From Coriobacteriia bacterium (GTDB lineage: Bacteria > Actinomycetota > Coriobacteriia > Anaerosomatales > Anaerosomataceae), in assembly GCA_030652115.1 (NCBI GenBank), contig JAUSBK010000004.1:1-64000 (forward strand): DNA of 64,000 nt, given 5' to 3'. Position 1 is the first letter of the stretch. Each line of letters opens with the position of its first letter. The notes below the pieces were generated by a model. It was not told the DNA's origin. It did no database searches and was given only the letters and a program-made list of their open reading frames with translations. Below, one piece after another: positions 8,522-15,624 of the stretch. The position numbers and the translations under genes are program-made.

Positions 8522-9451
8522 TTACCACTGCTCGGCGGAGTCGAGCACCCAGGTGTCTCCGTCGAGAGTGTAGTAAGCGATGTAGCCTGCCGAGTAATCG
8601 GCATACGCCTCCCAGCGGGTCACCTCGATGTATCCGCTCTCACCGTCCACCTCAACCCAGTAGATGACACCGCCCGGGAAGTCTACGGCCGCCTGGCTCA
8701 GCAGGTCGGTCACGGACGAATCGCCGATGCCGTTGAGAAGGGGTACGAGCTGCGAGTTGTCCCAGAAGTACTCGCGTCCGTTCGAGGCCGTCCCGTAGTC
8801 CATGTAGTCGTATTCCTCGTTAGCAGGGTCGTTCGTCCAACCAGAATCGAATCCGGCCGTGTTTTCGACCTCCAGGTAGAACGCGATCTGTACGTTGGGG
8901 TCGTCGGCGAGCGTGGCCCGGGCGACCAGCGTGTCAGTGGTGTACTCGGTGCTCGGGTGGACCAGCGCCTCCTTCACGACGAGGTCCGGGTAGTGTGTGG
9001 CGACCGCTTCGTCGAGGACCTCCTCGTGGAACGCCTCCAGCGGCCCGTAGCCGTTATCGGCGCTCGCCTCGGGCTGGAAGTCCTCCCAGCCCGTGTCCAT
9101 CGTGGACGCCTCGTCGTTGCTGTCCGAGTCGAGGTCGAGCGTATTGGTCTCCCACTCATCGGTCGTCTCGAGGGTGTTGGTGACCTCGTCTTCGGCGGCG
9201 CGAAAGATCAGGTAGGCTGCAACGCCGCTGCCCACACAGCACAAGAGCAGCACGCCCACCACGATCCCGATGATGAGCCCGGTCTTCTTCTTCTTGGGCG
9301 GCTGCGGCTGCTGATACTGAGGCTGGGGTGTCGCTGGCGGGTACTGCTGCTGATCGTACTGCGCCTGCGGTGCGGCCGGCGGGTACGGTGCCTGCGGAGC
9401 GCCAGCGGGGGGAACCTCCGGAGTGGGAGGCGGGTAGGGCGTGCCGTCCAT
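8522..9451 (-). CDS. Single-pass membrane protein with Pro/Gln/Tyr-rich N-terminus
   Basis: This 309-aa protein has three parts. The cytoplasmic N-terminus (1-52) is made almost only of Pro, Gln, Tyr and Ala, with imperfect PQPQY-type repeats, and ends in KKKK. One membrane helix follows (about 56-85, GLIIGIVVGVLLLCCVGSGVAAYLIF), then an acidic linker and an external domain of about 200 residues rich in Asp, Glu, Tyr and Trp. GAGAGGAG precedes the ATG. The topology resembles actinobacterial cell-envelope proteins with disordered proline-rich heads. I do not recognise the external domain, and the neighbours give no functional hint. Confidence 0.75.
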   Translation of the reverse strand: MDGTPYPPPTPEVPPAGAPQAPYPPAAPQAQYDQQQYPPATPQPQYQQPQPPKKKKTGLIIGIVVGVLLLCCVGSGVAAYLIFRAAEDEVTNTLETTDEWETNTLDLDSDSNDEASTMDTGWEDFQPEASADNGYGPLEAFHEEVLDEAVATHYPDLVVKEALVHPSTEYTTDTLVARATLADDPNVQIAFYLEVENTAGFDSGWTNDPANEEYDYMDYGTASNGREYFWDNSQLVPLLNGIGDSSVTDLLSQAAVDFPGGVIYWVEVDGESGYIEVTRWEAYADYSAGYIAYYTLDGDTWVLDSAEQW

Positions 9452-9577
9452 GGGTTGACTCCTCTCGCGCTCTTGCGCCGCGATGCCGCGGCCCTCTCAT
9501 GAGAGTACCCTTTCTGACGCTCGTTGCGCAGCGGTGGCACACGTGGTGCTTCCGTGTCAGGGAGGTCCCGGAGCGGG

Positions 9578-9583
9578 TATACT
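9578..9583 (+). promoter_or_regulatory. tmRNA promoter -10
   Basis: TATACT lies 37 bases before the mature tmRNA 5' end. A weak -35 (GTGTCA or TGTCAG, 9554-9560) is at 17-18 bases. The short 5' extension would be removed by RNase P. Confidence 0.6.
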
Positions 9584-9619
9584 GTCCGGGCGCGGCGCAC
9601 CTTCACATACCTCACACCC

Positions 9620-9971
9620 GGGGGCGACTGGTTTCGACACGGGAGTTCTGAGGGGAGAAGCAGGCCGAGGTCGCCTTACCTCGTTAAACAGGGGCAAACG
9701 ACGCTCAAACGTCGACAATAATTACGCTCTCGCTGCCTAAATAGCGCAGCGACGTCTCCCGGTGCGCGTCCCCGTCGCCGGATCTGACGTCACTCAGGGG
9801 ACTGCCGCATAAGACGTAGCCGGTATGCTTACGCGAAAGACCGAACCAGCTAGGGAAGGGCGCGCTCGTCACACCGTGTAGCCCCGACCGAAACCTAAGA
9901 TGTGACTGAGCCTGGAGATGCTCCCCAGGGGGCTGTCGTGGACCGGAGTTCGATTCTCCGCGCCTCCACCA
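9620..9971 (+). ncRNA. ssrA: tmRNA (SsrA)
   Basis: One-piece tmRNA of 352 nt. The acceptor stem pairs GGGGGCG (9620-9626) with CGCCTCC (9961-9967), followed by A and CCA. The 5' part carries the conserved GACTGGTTTCGAC and the 3' part the T-arm GGAGTTCGATTCTCC. The tag frame ends NVDNNYALAA then TAA at 9738-9740. The reading frame suggests a GGC resume codon at 9693 and a full tag GKRRSNVDNNYALAA, but the resume site is inferred; GCA in the same region is out of frame. The terminal ALAA directs tagged proteins to ClpXP, encoded further on in this window. Confidence 0.97.
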
Positions 9972-10029
9972 CACACCTCACGCGCCTGTCCGCGTACCTC
10001 AGCGGGCGGGCGCGTTCGCGTGCCCGCCG

Positions 10030-10395
10030 CTACTCTTCGCCCGGCCCCACTCGGCCCCGCGTCCGCTTCACTCGCGCCCGATGCCGTTTGGCCTCCACCT
10101 GCCGCGCCTTGACCGCACGCGACTTGCGCGTGGGCACGCGCGCGGGTCTGTCGAGGACGGCGTTGTGCTCCTCCAGCTTGCGGCGCAGCCGCTCCAGGCA
10201 TGCGCGCTTGTTGAGCAGCTGGCTTCGTTCGCGCCTGCACACCACCGTGATGCCGCTCGGCAGATGGCGGAGGCGCACCGCGCTGTCGGTGGTGTTCACA
10301 CTCTGCCCGCCGGGACCGGTCGCGCGAAAGACCTGCACCTCGCACTGTGCGAGGAGATCGGCGTCTTCGGCGGGTATGTCGTAACGGTTGTCCAT
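10030..10395 (-). CDS. ArfB/YaeJ-like peptidyl-tRNA hydrolase, class I release-factor domain
   Basis: This 121-aa protein holds the catalytic release-factor motif GPGGQSVN (about 29-36) and the following [15 protein letters not shown], then a strongly basic C-terminal tail ([13 protein letters not shown]). It lacks the stop-codon recognition domains of RF1 and RF2. Such short proteins (ArfB, ICT1) hydrolyse peptidyl-tRNA on stalled ribosomes, with the basic tail entering the empty mRNA channel. The inner ATG (10393-10395) was preferred over the one at 10405-10407, because a TAGAAT -10 (10406-10411, complement) overlaps the latter and would give a transcript with almost no leader. PrfH-like or other RF-like roles remain possible. 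Confidence 0.8.
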   Translation of the reverse strand: MDNRYDIPAEDADLLAQCEVQVFRATGPGGQSVNTTDSAVRLRHLPSGITVVCRRERSQLLNKRACLERLRRKLEEHNAVLDRPARVPTRKSRAVKARQVEAKRHRARVKRTRGRVGPGEE

Positions 10396-10405
10396 CAGTG
10401 CGGCC

Positions 10406-10433
10406 ATTCTACCGCGACCTATGTGGCATACTC
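10406..10433. promoter_or_regulatory. Back-to-back promoters for leaderless mRNAs
   Basis: On the reverse strand TAGAAT (10406-10411) lies about 11 bases before the ArfB-like ATG. On the forward strand CATACT (10428-10433) lies 7 bases before the ATG at 10440. Neither gene has a Shine-Dalgarno sequence, so both messages may be leaderless or nearly so. Confidence 0.45.
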
Positions 10434-10439
10434 TCGTTC

Positions 10440-10814
10440 ATGCCCGAAGACACGCGATATGGCTTCCCGCTCCCCGCGTGGGAGGCGGCCAAAGCGCAGG
10501 CGAACGCGTTCATCCAGCAGCGCGCACGCGAGCGGCGCACGCTCACCTACGCCGAGCTGTGTCGCGAGGTCACCGCGATCACCCTCAAGCCGCGCTCGTG
10601 GGCGATCGTGGGCTTCCTGAACGAGATCTGCACGGAGGCCGACGCGAGGTACGGCATCATGCTCGCCACGCTCGTGGTGCGCGCCGACAGCGGACTTCCC
10701 GGCGATGGCTACTTTCGCCATGCGGAGCGCCTCGGCCGCGATGTGACCGACCGTGATGAGTACTGGCGAAGCGAGGCCGAGCGCGTGTGGGCGGCCTTCT
10801 CAGAGGAGCGGTAG
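10440..10814 (+). CDS. Conserved small protein of unknown function, 124 aa
   Basis: This is a soluble, mostly helical 124-aa protein. The middle (about 30-60) reads like a helix-turn-helix or winged-helix (RRTLTYAELCREVTAITLKPRSWAIVGFLNEI). It is followed by MLATLVVRADSGLPGDGYFRHAERLGRD, which looks like a conserved core because small residues and charged residues alternate as in an active or binding site. There is no ribosome site; the -10 hexamer ends 6 bases before ATG. I recall similar uncharacterised proteins in many bacteria but cannot name a family. The next gene starts 3 bases after its stop and may be co-transcribed. Confidence 0.65.
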   Translation: MPEDTRYGFPLPAWEAAKAQANAFIQQRARERRTLTYAELCREVTAITLKPRSWAIVGFLNEICTEADARYGIMLATLVVRADSGLPGDGYFRHAERLGRDVTDRDEYWRSEAERVWAAFSEER

Positions 10815-10817
10815 CGT

Positions 10818-11282
10818 ATGCCCGAGTTCGTCTCCGGTCTGCCCGAGTGGCTCAAGTACGTCGTGATCTCGTGGATTCCGACCATCGAGCTTCGTCTAGC
10901 CGTCCCCTGGGCTGTCGCCGCCGGTGAGCAGATCTACATGCCTATCATCCTGCTTGCGAGCCTGGCCATCTTCTGGCCGGGCTACTACTTCCTCGAGTTC
11001 GTGTACAAGCGATTCCCTCAGCAGGGGTGGCTGCACCGCAAGTTCGAGAAGATCCGGGCCAAAGCGAACCCCCTCATCGAGAAGTACGGCTTCTGGGGTC
11101 TTGCCGTCTTCGTTGCTATCCCGCTGCCGGGAACCGGTGCGTACGCAGGCACCGCCGCCGCATGGCTGCTGGACATGGAGCCCAAGCGGGCGTTCCTGGC
11201 AGTCTCGGTCGGCGTCACGGGTGCGTTCCTCATCGTGTGGGCGCTGTCCGAGTTCGTCGGCTTCGGTATCAGCAGCATCTAG
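10818..11282 (+). CDS. Small multidrug-export family membrane protein (COG2426)
   Basis: This 154-aa protein matches the Sm_multidrug_ex family: an N-terminal amphipathic re-entrant segment with WIPTIELRLAVPWAV, a membrane helix (about 33-55), a cytoplasmic basic stretch, the second re-entrant loop FVAIPLPGTGAYAGTAAAWLL (about 98-118), and a final helix (about 125-148). The duplicated loop plan resembles DedA proteins. Despite the family name, transport activity is poorly established. GAGGAG precedes the ATG. It lies between two unrelated genes in a close-packed run. Confidence 0.85.
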   Translation: MPEFVSGLPEWLKYVVISWIPTIELRLAVPWAVAAGEQIYMPIILLASLAIFWPGYYFLEFVYKRFPQQGWLHRKFEKIRAKANPLIEKYGFWGLAVFVAIPLPGTGAYAGTAAAWLLDMEPKRAFLAVSVGVTGAFLIVWALSEFVGFGISSI

Positions 11283-11284
11283 CG

Positions 11285-12115
11285 ATGGAGCGCCTGTCTC
11301 TCAAGGGAACGCCCTTCCCGTTCGGTCTCAGCTTCATACCGACCGCGGCGCTCGCCCCGGTGGCGCGCACCACGTCCGACGCTGCCGTCGCACTCGTGGA
11401 GGCATGCATCTCACTCGACGCTTCGTTCGCGTTCGTCCCCGCAGACGCCCCCTGGGCCGATGCCGCGATGGAGGCGTTCGCCGAGGCTGACCTGGCGCCC
11501 CTGTGGGCGATGAGCGGCCCGCTGTGGCAGGTCATCGAGTCGCGTGGTGCGATGGACGGTCTGCGCGCCACGCTCACGCACCCCGAGGAGATCGGCGGGG
11601 AGTTGGACGCCGGGCTCGACGCGCTCGTGCGGGAAGCCGCGCGGGGAGTGCGTCTAGGCGCGCGAGCGGTCGTGCTCGCCGAGGATCTTGCGGGTACGAG
11701 CGGGCCGCTTGTGGCGCCGGATTTCGCGATTGCCGAGCTGCTTCCGCGCTACGAGCGGATTGTGCGCACGGCGCACGCGCTGGGCGTTCCGGCGATCTTC
11801 CACTCGGACGGCGACATCCGGCCGCTTCTCCCGGCGATCGGGCGTGCCGGCTTTGTTGCGGTGCACGCGGGCGGGGGACTCGGACTCGACGGCCTCGAAC
11901 GGCTCTTCTGGGCGGCTCGCGAGGAGGGGATCGCGATGGTCGGCGGCCTGCTCACCTCCGAGCTTGGGAACGCAGCGCGTGCCGAGGCGCTCGGTAGCTC
12001 GATCGGCATTCTCGCCCATACGGGTGGTCTGCTCGTAGCTGACGACGGTGGCATCACCACTGCCGAAGAGGTGGCGAACCTGCTGACCGCGCTCGCGGCT
12101 GCCCGCGATACGTAG
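11285..12115 (+). CDS. URO-D-like (MtaA/CmuA superfamily) protein
   Basis: This 276-aa protein reads as a TIM-barrel of the uroporphyrinogen-decarboxylase superfamily. Alternating beta and alpha segments include a late strand with IFHSDGDIRPLLPAIGRAGFVAVHAGG (about 171-197), which matches the superfamily's H-S-x-G-D/N-I-x-P-L-L block. In cobalamin methyltransferases of the MtaA type the third position is a zinc-binding Cys; here it is Asp (H173-S-D-G), so ordinary zinc-thiol chemistry is unlikely. True HemE features are not evident and the protein is shorter than HemE (about 340 aa). ATG follows the previous stop by two bases. Substrate unknown. Confidence 0.65.
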   Translation: MERLSLKGTPFPFGLSFIPTAALAPVARTTSDAAVALVEACISLDASFAFVPADAPWADAAMEAFAEADLAPLWAMSGPLWQVIESRGAMDGLRATLTHPEEIGGELDAGLDALVREAARGVRLGARAVVLAEDLAGTSGPLVAPDFAIAELLPRYERIVRTAHALGVPAIFHSDGDIRPLLPAIGRAGFVAVHAGGGLGLDGLERLFWAAREEGIAMVGGLLTSELGNAARAEALGSSIGILAHTGGLLVADDGGITTAEEVANLLTALAAARDT

Positions 12116-12137
12116 CGCGGGTGGCGTAGCGCGACGC

Positions 12138-12171
12138 ACAAGGGGGCGCCGGTCATCCGGCGCCCCCTTGT
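12138..12171. terminator. Bidirectional intrinsic terminator
   Basis: A perfect 15-bp stem (12138-12152 with 12157-12171) has a 4-base loop and lies between the URO-D-like gene and the convergent HdrD/DsrK-like gene. Confidence 0.85.
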
Positions 12172-12193
12172 CATGCAGCGCAGAGCCGATCGC

Positions 12194-13552
12194 CTACGCC
12201 TCGGCAGGTGCCTCCGCTGTCAACTCCGCAGCCAACTCGGCAGTCACCTCGCCTGTTTGCTCGGCGGGTACCTCAGCGGGCTTCTTGTTGCCCGGCAGCG
12301 GCATGGACGCCACCACCAGGTCGATCACCTGCCAGATCTCCATGCCGAGCTCGTGGACCTCGTTGAGCTCCTCGATCTGCAGGCGGCAGTTCTCGCACGG
12401 GCAGGCGAGGATGTTCGCGCCGCTCGCCTTGAGCTGCTCGACCTTCTTGATGCCCGACTTGAGCCGGACGTCCTTGAACTCCTCCATGGCTACGATGCCG
12501 CCGCCACCGCCGCAGCACCACTGCTCGGCGCGGTTGGGGATCAGGTCGACGAAGTTGTTCGTAACGGCCTTGACGATGTCGCGTGGCTCCTCGAACTTGC
12601 CGCCGTTGCGACCGAGCTGGCACGGGTCGTGGTACGTGACCTTGCCCTCGATGAGTCCCTTGTCCACCGTGATGCGGCCGGACTTGATGTACTGGTCCAC
12701 CTTCTCGAGGATGTGGGTCACCTTGAAGGGCATCGGTTCCTTGCTCCACGCCTCGTAGAAGAACTCGGCGACGCGGTAGGCGTGCCCGCACTCGGGCACC
12801 ACGATCTCCTTTACGCCGAGGCGCACGGCCTCGTCGATGTAGCGCTTGGTGATCAGCCGCGCTTTCTCCGGGTCACCGTAGAAGTAGCCGTAGTTGGCCG
12901 CCTCGAACATCGAGATCGTCCAGCTCTCGCCGGCCTCCTCAAAGATGACGGCGGCCGGGCGGATCGAGTGAGCGCCGGCGAGCGCCACGTACAGCACGTC
13001 CGCGCCCTGCTTGTTCACGTGTACCTTGTGTTCGGGGTTGCCCGTGATCGCGCGGACGTCCTCCGAGATATCCTCGAATCCGCTCAGCATCACGCCTTCG
13101 AACATCGCCGCGTTGTCGCCCTTGAAGATGGCGGCGTCGGCGAGCTGGCCGAGCATCTCATTGCCGCGGCCGGCTGCGATCAGGATCCCCTTGGCCACCG
13201 AGAGGATCCACGCGGTGTCGATCGAGAAGGGGCAGTAGTACATGCAGCGACGGCAACCGGTGCAGGCGTAGGTGGAGTCGTAGAGCTCGTCGAGCAGGTT
13301 ATCGTCCGGATCCCGCGCTTCGTAGAGCGCCGGCACGAACTTGCCGGTCTTGTCGAAGTACTTCTTGTAGATCTGGCGGATGAGCTCCGCGCGGCGAGCG
13401 GGGAGGTACTTGAAGTCCCCGGTGCCCACGTACTGGTGGCAGGCATCCTTGCAGATAGCGCACCGCGCGCAGATGTCGATGTACTGCTTGAGCTGGCGGT
13501 TCATCTTCTTGTCGATGACCCCGGCGAGCGTCTTCATCTCAACAGTCTCCAT
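12194..13552 (-). CDS. HdrD/DsrK-like iron-sulfur oxidoreductase
   Basis: This 452-aa protein has a bacterial ferredoxin-like domain with two 4Fe-4S motifs (C28-C31-C34-C38 and C97-C100-C103-C107), then two CCG-type domains. The second is clear: YHDPCQLGR, WCCGGGGG and CPCENCR, which in HdrB/HdrD bind the unusual cluster that cleaves disulfides. The first has a partial counterpart (PECGHAYR). This is the plan of DsrK, HdrD and TmcB. The C-terminal 28 residues are a low-complexity tail of PAE, TAE and LAAE repeats not normal for the family. It follows the DsrM-like gene by 2 bases, so it likely forms a membrane complex that passes menaquinol electrons to a disulfide or persulfide substrate, which is inference. 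Confidence 0.85.
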   Translation of the reverse strand: METVEMKTLAGVIDKKMNRQLKQYIDICARCAICKDACHQYVGTGDFKYLPARRAELIRQIYKKYFDKTGKFVPALYEARDPDDNLLDELYDSTYACTGCRRCMYYCPFSIDTAWILSVAKGILIAAGRGNEMLGQLADAAIFKGDNAAMFEGVMLSGFEDISEDVRAITGNPEHKVHVNKQGADVLYVALAGAHSIRPAAVIFEEAGESWTISMFEAANYGYFYGDPEKARLITKRYIDEAVRLGVKEIVVPECGHAYRVAEFFYEAWSKEPMPFKVTHILEKVDQYIKSGRITVDKGLIEGKVTYHDPCQLGRNGGKFEEPRDIVKAVTNNFVDLIPNRAEQWCCGGGGGIVAMEEFKDVRLKSGIKKVEQLKASGANILACPCENCRLQIEELNEVHELGMEIWQVIDLVVASMPLPGNKKPAEVPAEQTGEVTAELAAELTAEAPAEA

Positions 13553-13554
13553 CG

Positions 13555-14280
13555 CTACTCACTCCTCACAAGGTTCGCCGAGAATGAGCCGATGGTGTGC
13601 ACGAGCTTGCTGAACGGGAAGTAGATCAAGAACAGGTCCGTGAACAGCATGTGCGTGCCGAGCGACCAGCCGACGTTTCCGTGCAGCAACTCGGCGGGGA
13701 AGGCCGGCTTGAACGTCAACAGGCTCTGGAACCACTCGCGGTACGTTGCGGCGTGGATGATTCCGCCGTACACGAACCGCATGTGATCGCCCATGATGAT
13801 GACGCCGAAGAGCAGGGCCAGCAGCAGGTAGTCCTCGGGCACCGAGAGCCTCTTGTACGGGCCGAAGGTGCGGCGACCGATCCAGAACAGCACGCCCACC
13901 AGCATCAGGATGCCAGCGATGCTGCCGGACAGGGCAGCGAACGTGTTCATGCCCTCCTCGCCGAGAAGCTCGGGAAGGATCGGGAACTCGGCGATCAGGC
14001 GACCGTGGCCCACGAACGCGCCGAGCGCCGCGACATGGAACGCGAACGCGAACACCCACATCACCGGCTCGATCTTCGCCGAGTGGGGGGCGATGAACGT
14101 GTCCTTCAGCATCTTGAAGAACCGGCCAGTGCCGCTTGCAGGCTTCGGGAACATCCCGAGACGGACCGCGGACTTCGGGGTGGTGGCCCACTCGTAGATG
14201 CGCCACCCCATTCCGATGATGAACACCGCCAGGGCAAGATACACGCCCCAGACAGATGTTATCCAGAGATACGTTTCCAT
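13555..14280 (-). CDS. DsrM/NarI-like membrane cytochrome b subunit
   Basis: This 241-aa protein has about five membrane helices (near 5-25, 72-95, 112-135, 148-168 and 205-228), with histidines placed for haem ligation in FAFAFHVAALGAFVGHGR and in GDHMRFVYGG. It matches the nitrate reductase gamma/DsrM/HmeC group. Such subunits oxidise quinol and feed electrons to a DsrK/HdrD partner. That partner starts 2 bases after this stop. GGAGAGG lies 14 bases before the ATG, rather far. Together with the next genes (TusA, DsrE) it suggests sulfur-linked respiration. Confidence 0.8.
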   Translation of the reverse strand: METYLWITSVWGVYLALAVFIIGMGWRIYEWATTPKSAVRLGMFPKPASGTGRFFKMLKDTFIAPHSAKIEPVMWVFAFAFHVAALGAFVGHGRLIAEFPILPELLGEEGMNTFAALSGSIAGILMLVGVLFWIGRRTFGPYKRLSVPEDYLLLALLFGVIIMGDHMRFVYGGIIHAATYREWFQSLLTFKPAFPAELLHGNVGWSLGTHMLFTDLFLIYFPFSKLVHTIGSFSANLVRSE

Positions 14281-14304
14281 GCGCGTGACCGCGTCCTCTC
14301 CTGG

Positions 14305-14547
14305 TTACTTGGAGCGCTTGACGAGGAAGACGAACAGATCGCCTTCCTTGCCGGCCGACAGGACCTCATGGCCGGTGCTGGCAGCCCACGCGGGGATGTC
14401 GGCCATGGCGCCTGGGTCGGTCGCGACAGCGCGGATGACCCCGCCGACTTCGACGTTGTTGATGTTCTGGCTGACCTTGACCATCGGGAGCGGGCAGAGC
14501 AGACCCTTGAGGTCCAGTTCCAGATCGACCTTTACTTCGTCAGACAT
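14305..14547 (-). CDS. TusA-family sulfur carrier
   Basis: This is an 80-aa TusA/SirA-like protein with the family fold and the CPxP active site LLCPLPMVK (C18 to P21). The Cys carries a persulfide in sulfur relay. It lacks any fused domain. In sulfur-oxidising and sulfur-reducing bacteria TusA and DsrE pass sulfur to Hdr- or Dsr-like enzymes, and those partners flank it here. The tRNA-thiolation role of E. coli TusA is less likely in this context. It lies 24 bases upstream of the DsrM-like gene on the same strand. Confidence 0.9.
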   Translation of the reverse strand: MSDEVKVDLELDLKGLLCPLPMVKVSQNINNVEVGGVIRAVATDPGAMADIPAWAASTGHEVLSAGKEGDLFVFLVKRSK

Positions 14548-14619
14548 GGTGATTCCCTTCTGTCACGCCGCGTGCCGGCAGCACGCGATCTCATCCGAGT
14601 AGGTGTTGCGGGCAGTGCG

Positions 14620-15102
14620 CTAGATGAACAGCTGAATCTCGGCTGTCTGCGCCTTGAGGAGGAAGAAGCCGACGCCCACTGGTTCCTTGACGCCATCAAT
14701 GAACGATTCCTGCGGAATCTCCATGACGTCCATGGACATCTGGCATCCGTACATGTTCACGCCCAACTCAACGGCCAGGTCGCGCATCTCGTTGAGCTTC
14801 TGCACGTTGTGGCTGCCCATCATCTTGCCGAACATCCAGCGGCCCATACCACCAAAGCTGAACTTGCTGGGGTTCGCCTTCATGATGTCGCCGCCGTACA
14901 TGGTTCCGAGCATGCGTCCAAAGAACGTCTTACCCGTTCTGACGTCCTTCTTGATCGCGCGGAGGCCCCAGAACGTGAAGAACATCGTCACGTCCATGCC
15001 CATTGCGGCCGCTCCGTTGGCGATGATGAAAGCGCCGAACAGCTTGTCCATGTCGCCGCTCATCACCACCATCGCGAGGCTCTTCTTGTGGTCATCACTC
15101 AT
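14620..15102 (-). CDS. DsrE/DsrF/DrsH-like (DsrE2) sulfurtransferase
   Basis: This 160-aa protein begins KKSLAMVVMSGDMDKLFGAFIIANGAAAMGMDVTMFFTFWGLRAI, the typical DsrE_2 start, with a hydrophobic second segment. The likely sulfur-carrying residue is C120 in NMYGCQMSMDVM. AAGGAGG precedes the ATG; the longer frame upstream has no signal. It is the first gene after the ArsR regulator and sits 72 bases upstream of tusA. DsrE2-TusA pairs are known sulfur-transfer partners, often linked to rhodanese or Hdr-like complexes. Confidence 0.9.
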   Translation of the reverse strand: MSDDHKKSLAMVVMSGDMDKLFGAFIIANGAAAMGMDVTMFFTFWGLRAIKKDVRTGKTFFGRMLGTMYGGDIMKANPSKFSFGGMGRWMFGKMMGSHNVQKLNEMRDLAVELGVNMYGCQMSMDVMEIPQESFIDGVKEPVGVGFFLLKAQTAEIQLFI

Positions 15103-15160
15103 TGTGGTTCCTCCTTCTAACAGGGCAGTGGTATCTCTCACGCGGTCGACGTGGCCGCGT

Positions 15161-15502
15161 CTAAGCCGGACGCTCGGGGGTCAGTGCGCGGTCAGCGACG
15201 CCGCGCTGCTCGTCGAGGATCTCCTGCATCACCTCGGTGATGAGATCGAACGCCTGGATGATCTTCGGATTGGCGATGCTGTAATACGTGTGATTCCCCG
15301 CGCGCCGAGTCCGAACCACTCCGTGACCGCGGAGCAACGCGAGGTGCTGGGAGAGGGTCGCCTGTGGGATGCCCGTGCGCTCGTGAAGCTGGGTGACTGA
15401 CAGCTCCTCTTCGCGCAGCGCGCCAAGAATCATCTGGCGCTTCTCGTTCGCAAGCGTCTTGCAGAGCTCAGAGTGCTGGCAGTAGAAGTCCGTGCTGTCC
15501 AC
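15161..15502 (-). CDS. ArsR/SmtB-family transcriptional regulator
   Basis: This is a 113-aa winged-helix regulator. The recognition helix lies in TQLHERTGIPQATLSQHLALLRGHGVV, followed by the wing RTRRAGNHTYYSIAN. Two cysteines occur, C8 and C14, near the N-terminus; the usual ArsR alpha-3 CxC metal site is absent. A thiol or persulfide switch, as in SqrR/BigR-type ArsR proteins, is plausible given the downstream sulfur genes, but the Cys positions do not match those proteins. A strong palindrome lies in its own promoter, implying autoregulation. The dsrE-tusA-dsrMK-like genes follow on the same strand after a 58-base gap. Confidence 0.9.
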   Translation of the reverse strand: MDSTDFYCQHSELCKTLANEKRQMILGALREEELSVTQLHERTGIPQATLSQHLALLRGHGVVRTRRAGNHTYYSIANPKIIQAFDLITEVMQEILDEQRGVADRALTPERPA

Positions 15503-15518
15503 GTCTCACCCCAAGTAC

Positions 15519-15558
15519 ATTCGAATATGCGAATTCGCATATCTGAACCCTAAGTCAA
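15519..15558 (-). promoter_or_regulatory. ArsR operator and promoter region
   Basis: A perfect 18-bp palindrome ATATGCGAATTCGCATAT (15525-15542) overlaps a second 8-bp palindrome ATTCGAAT (15519-15526). TTGACT on the reverse strand (15553-15558) may be the -35. The dyad resembles known ArsR/SmtB operators in length and AT content and lies 17-40 bases upstream of the arsR start. Confidence 0.75.
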
Positions 15559-15624
15559 CTTAAGCCAAAGAGCAAGTGCTTTCAGGGAGGAGTTCCAGGT
15601 ACGGGTCCGGTGGGGGTGACGCCG

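Noticed and set aside
10440-10814. Ada/MGMT-type DNA repair assignment for the 124-aa protein
   Set aside because: No PCHR active-site motif and no matching helix pattern; left as unknown.
12173-13624. 483-aa forward open frame
   Set aside because: Antisense to the HdrD/DsrK-like gene, which has well-spaced cysteine motifs.
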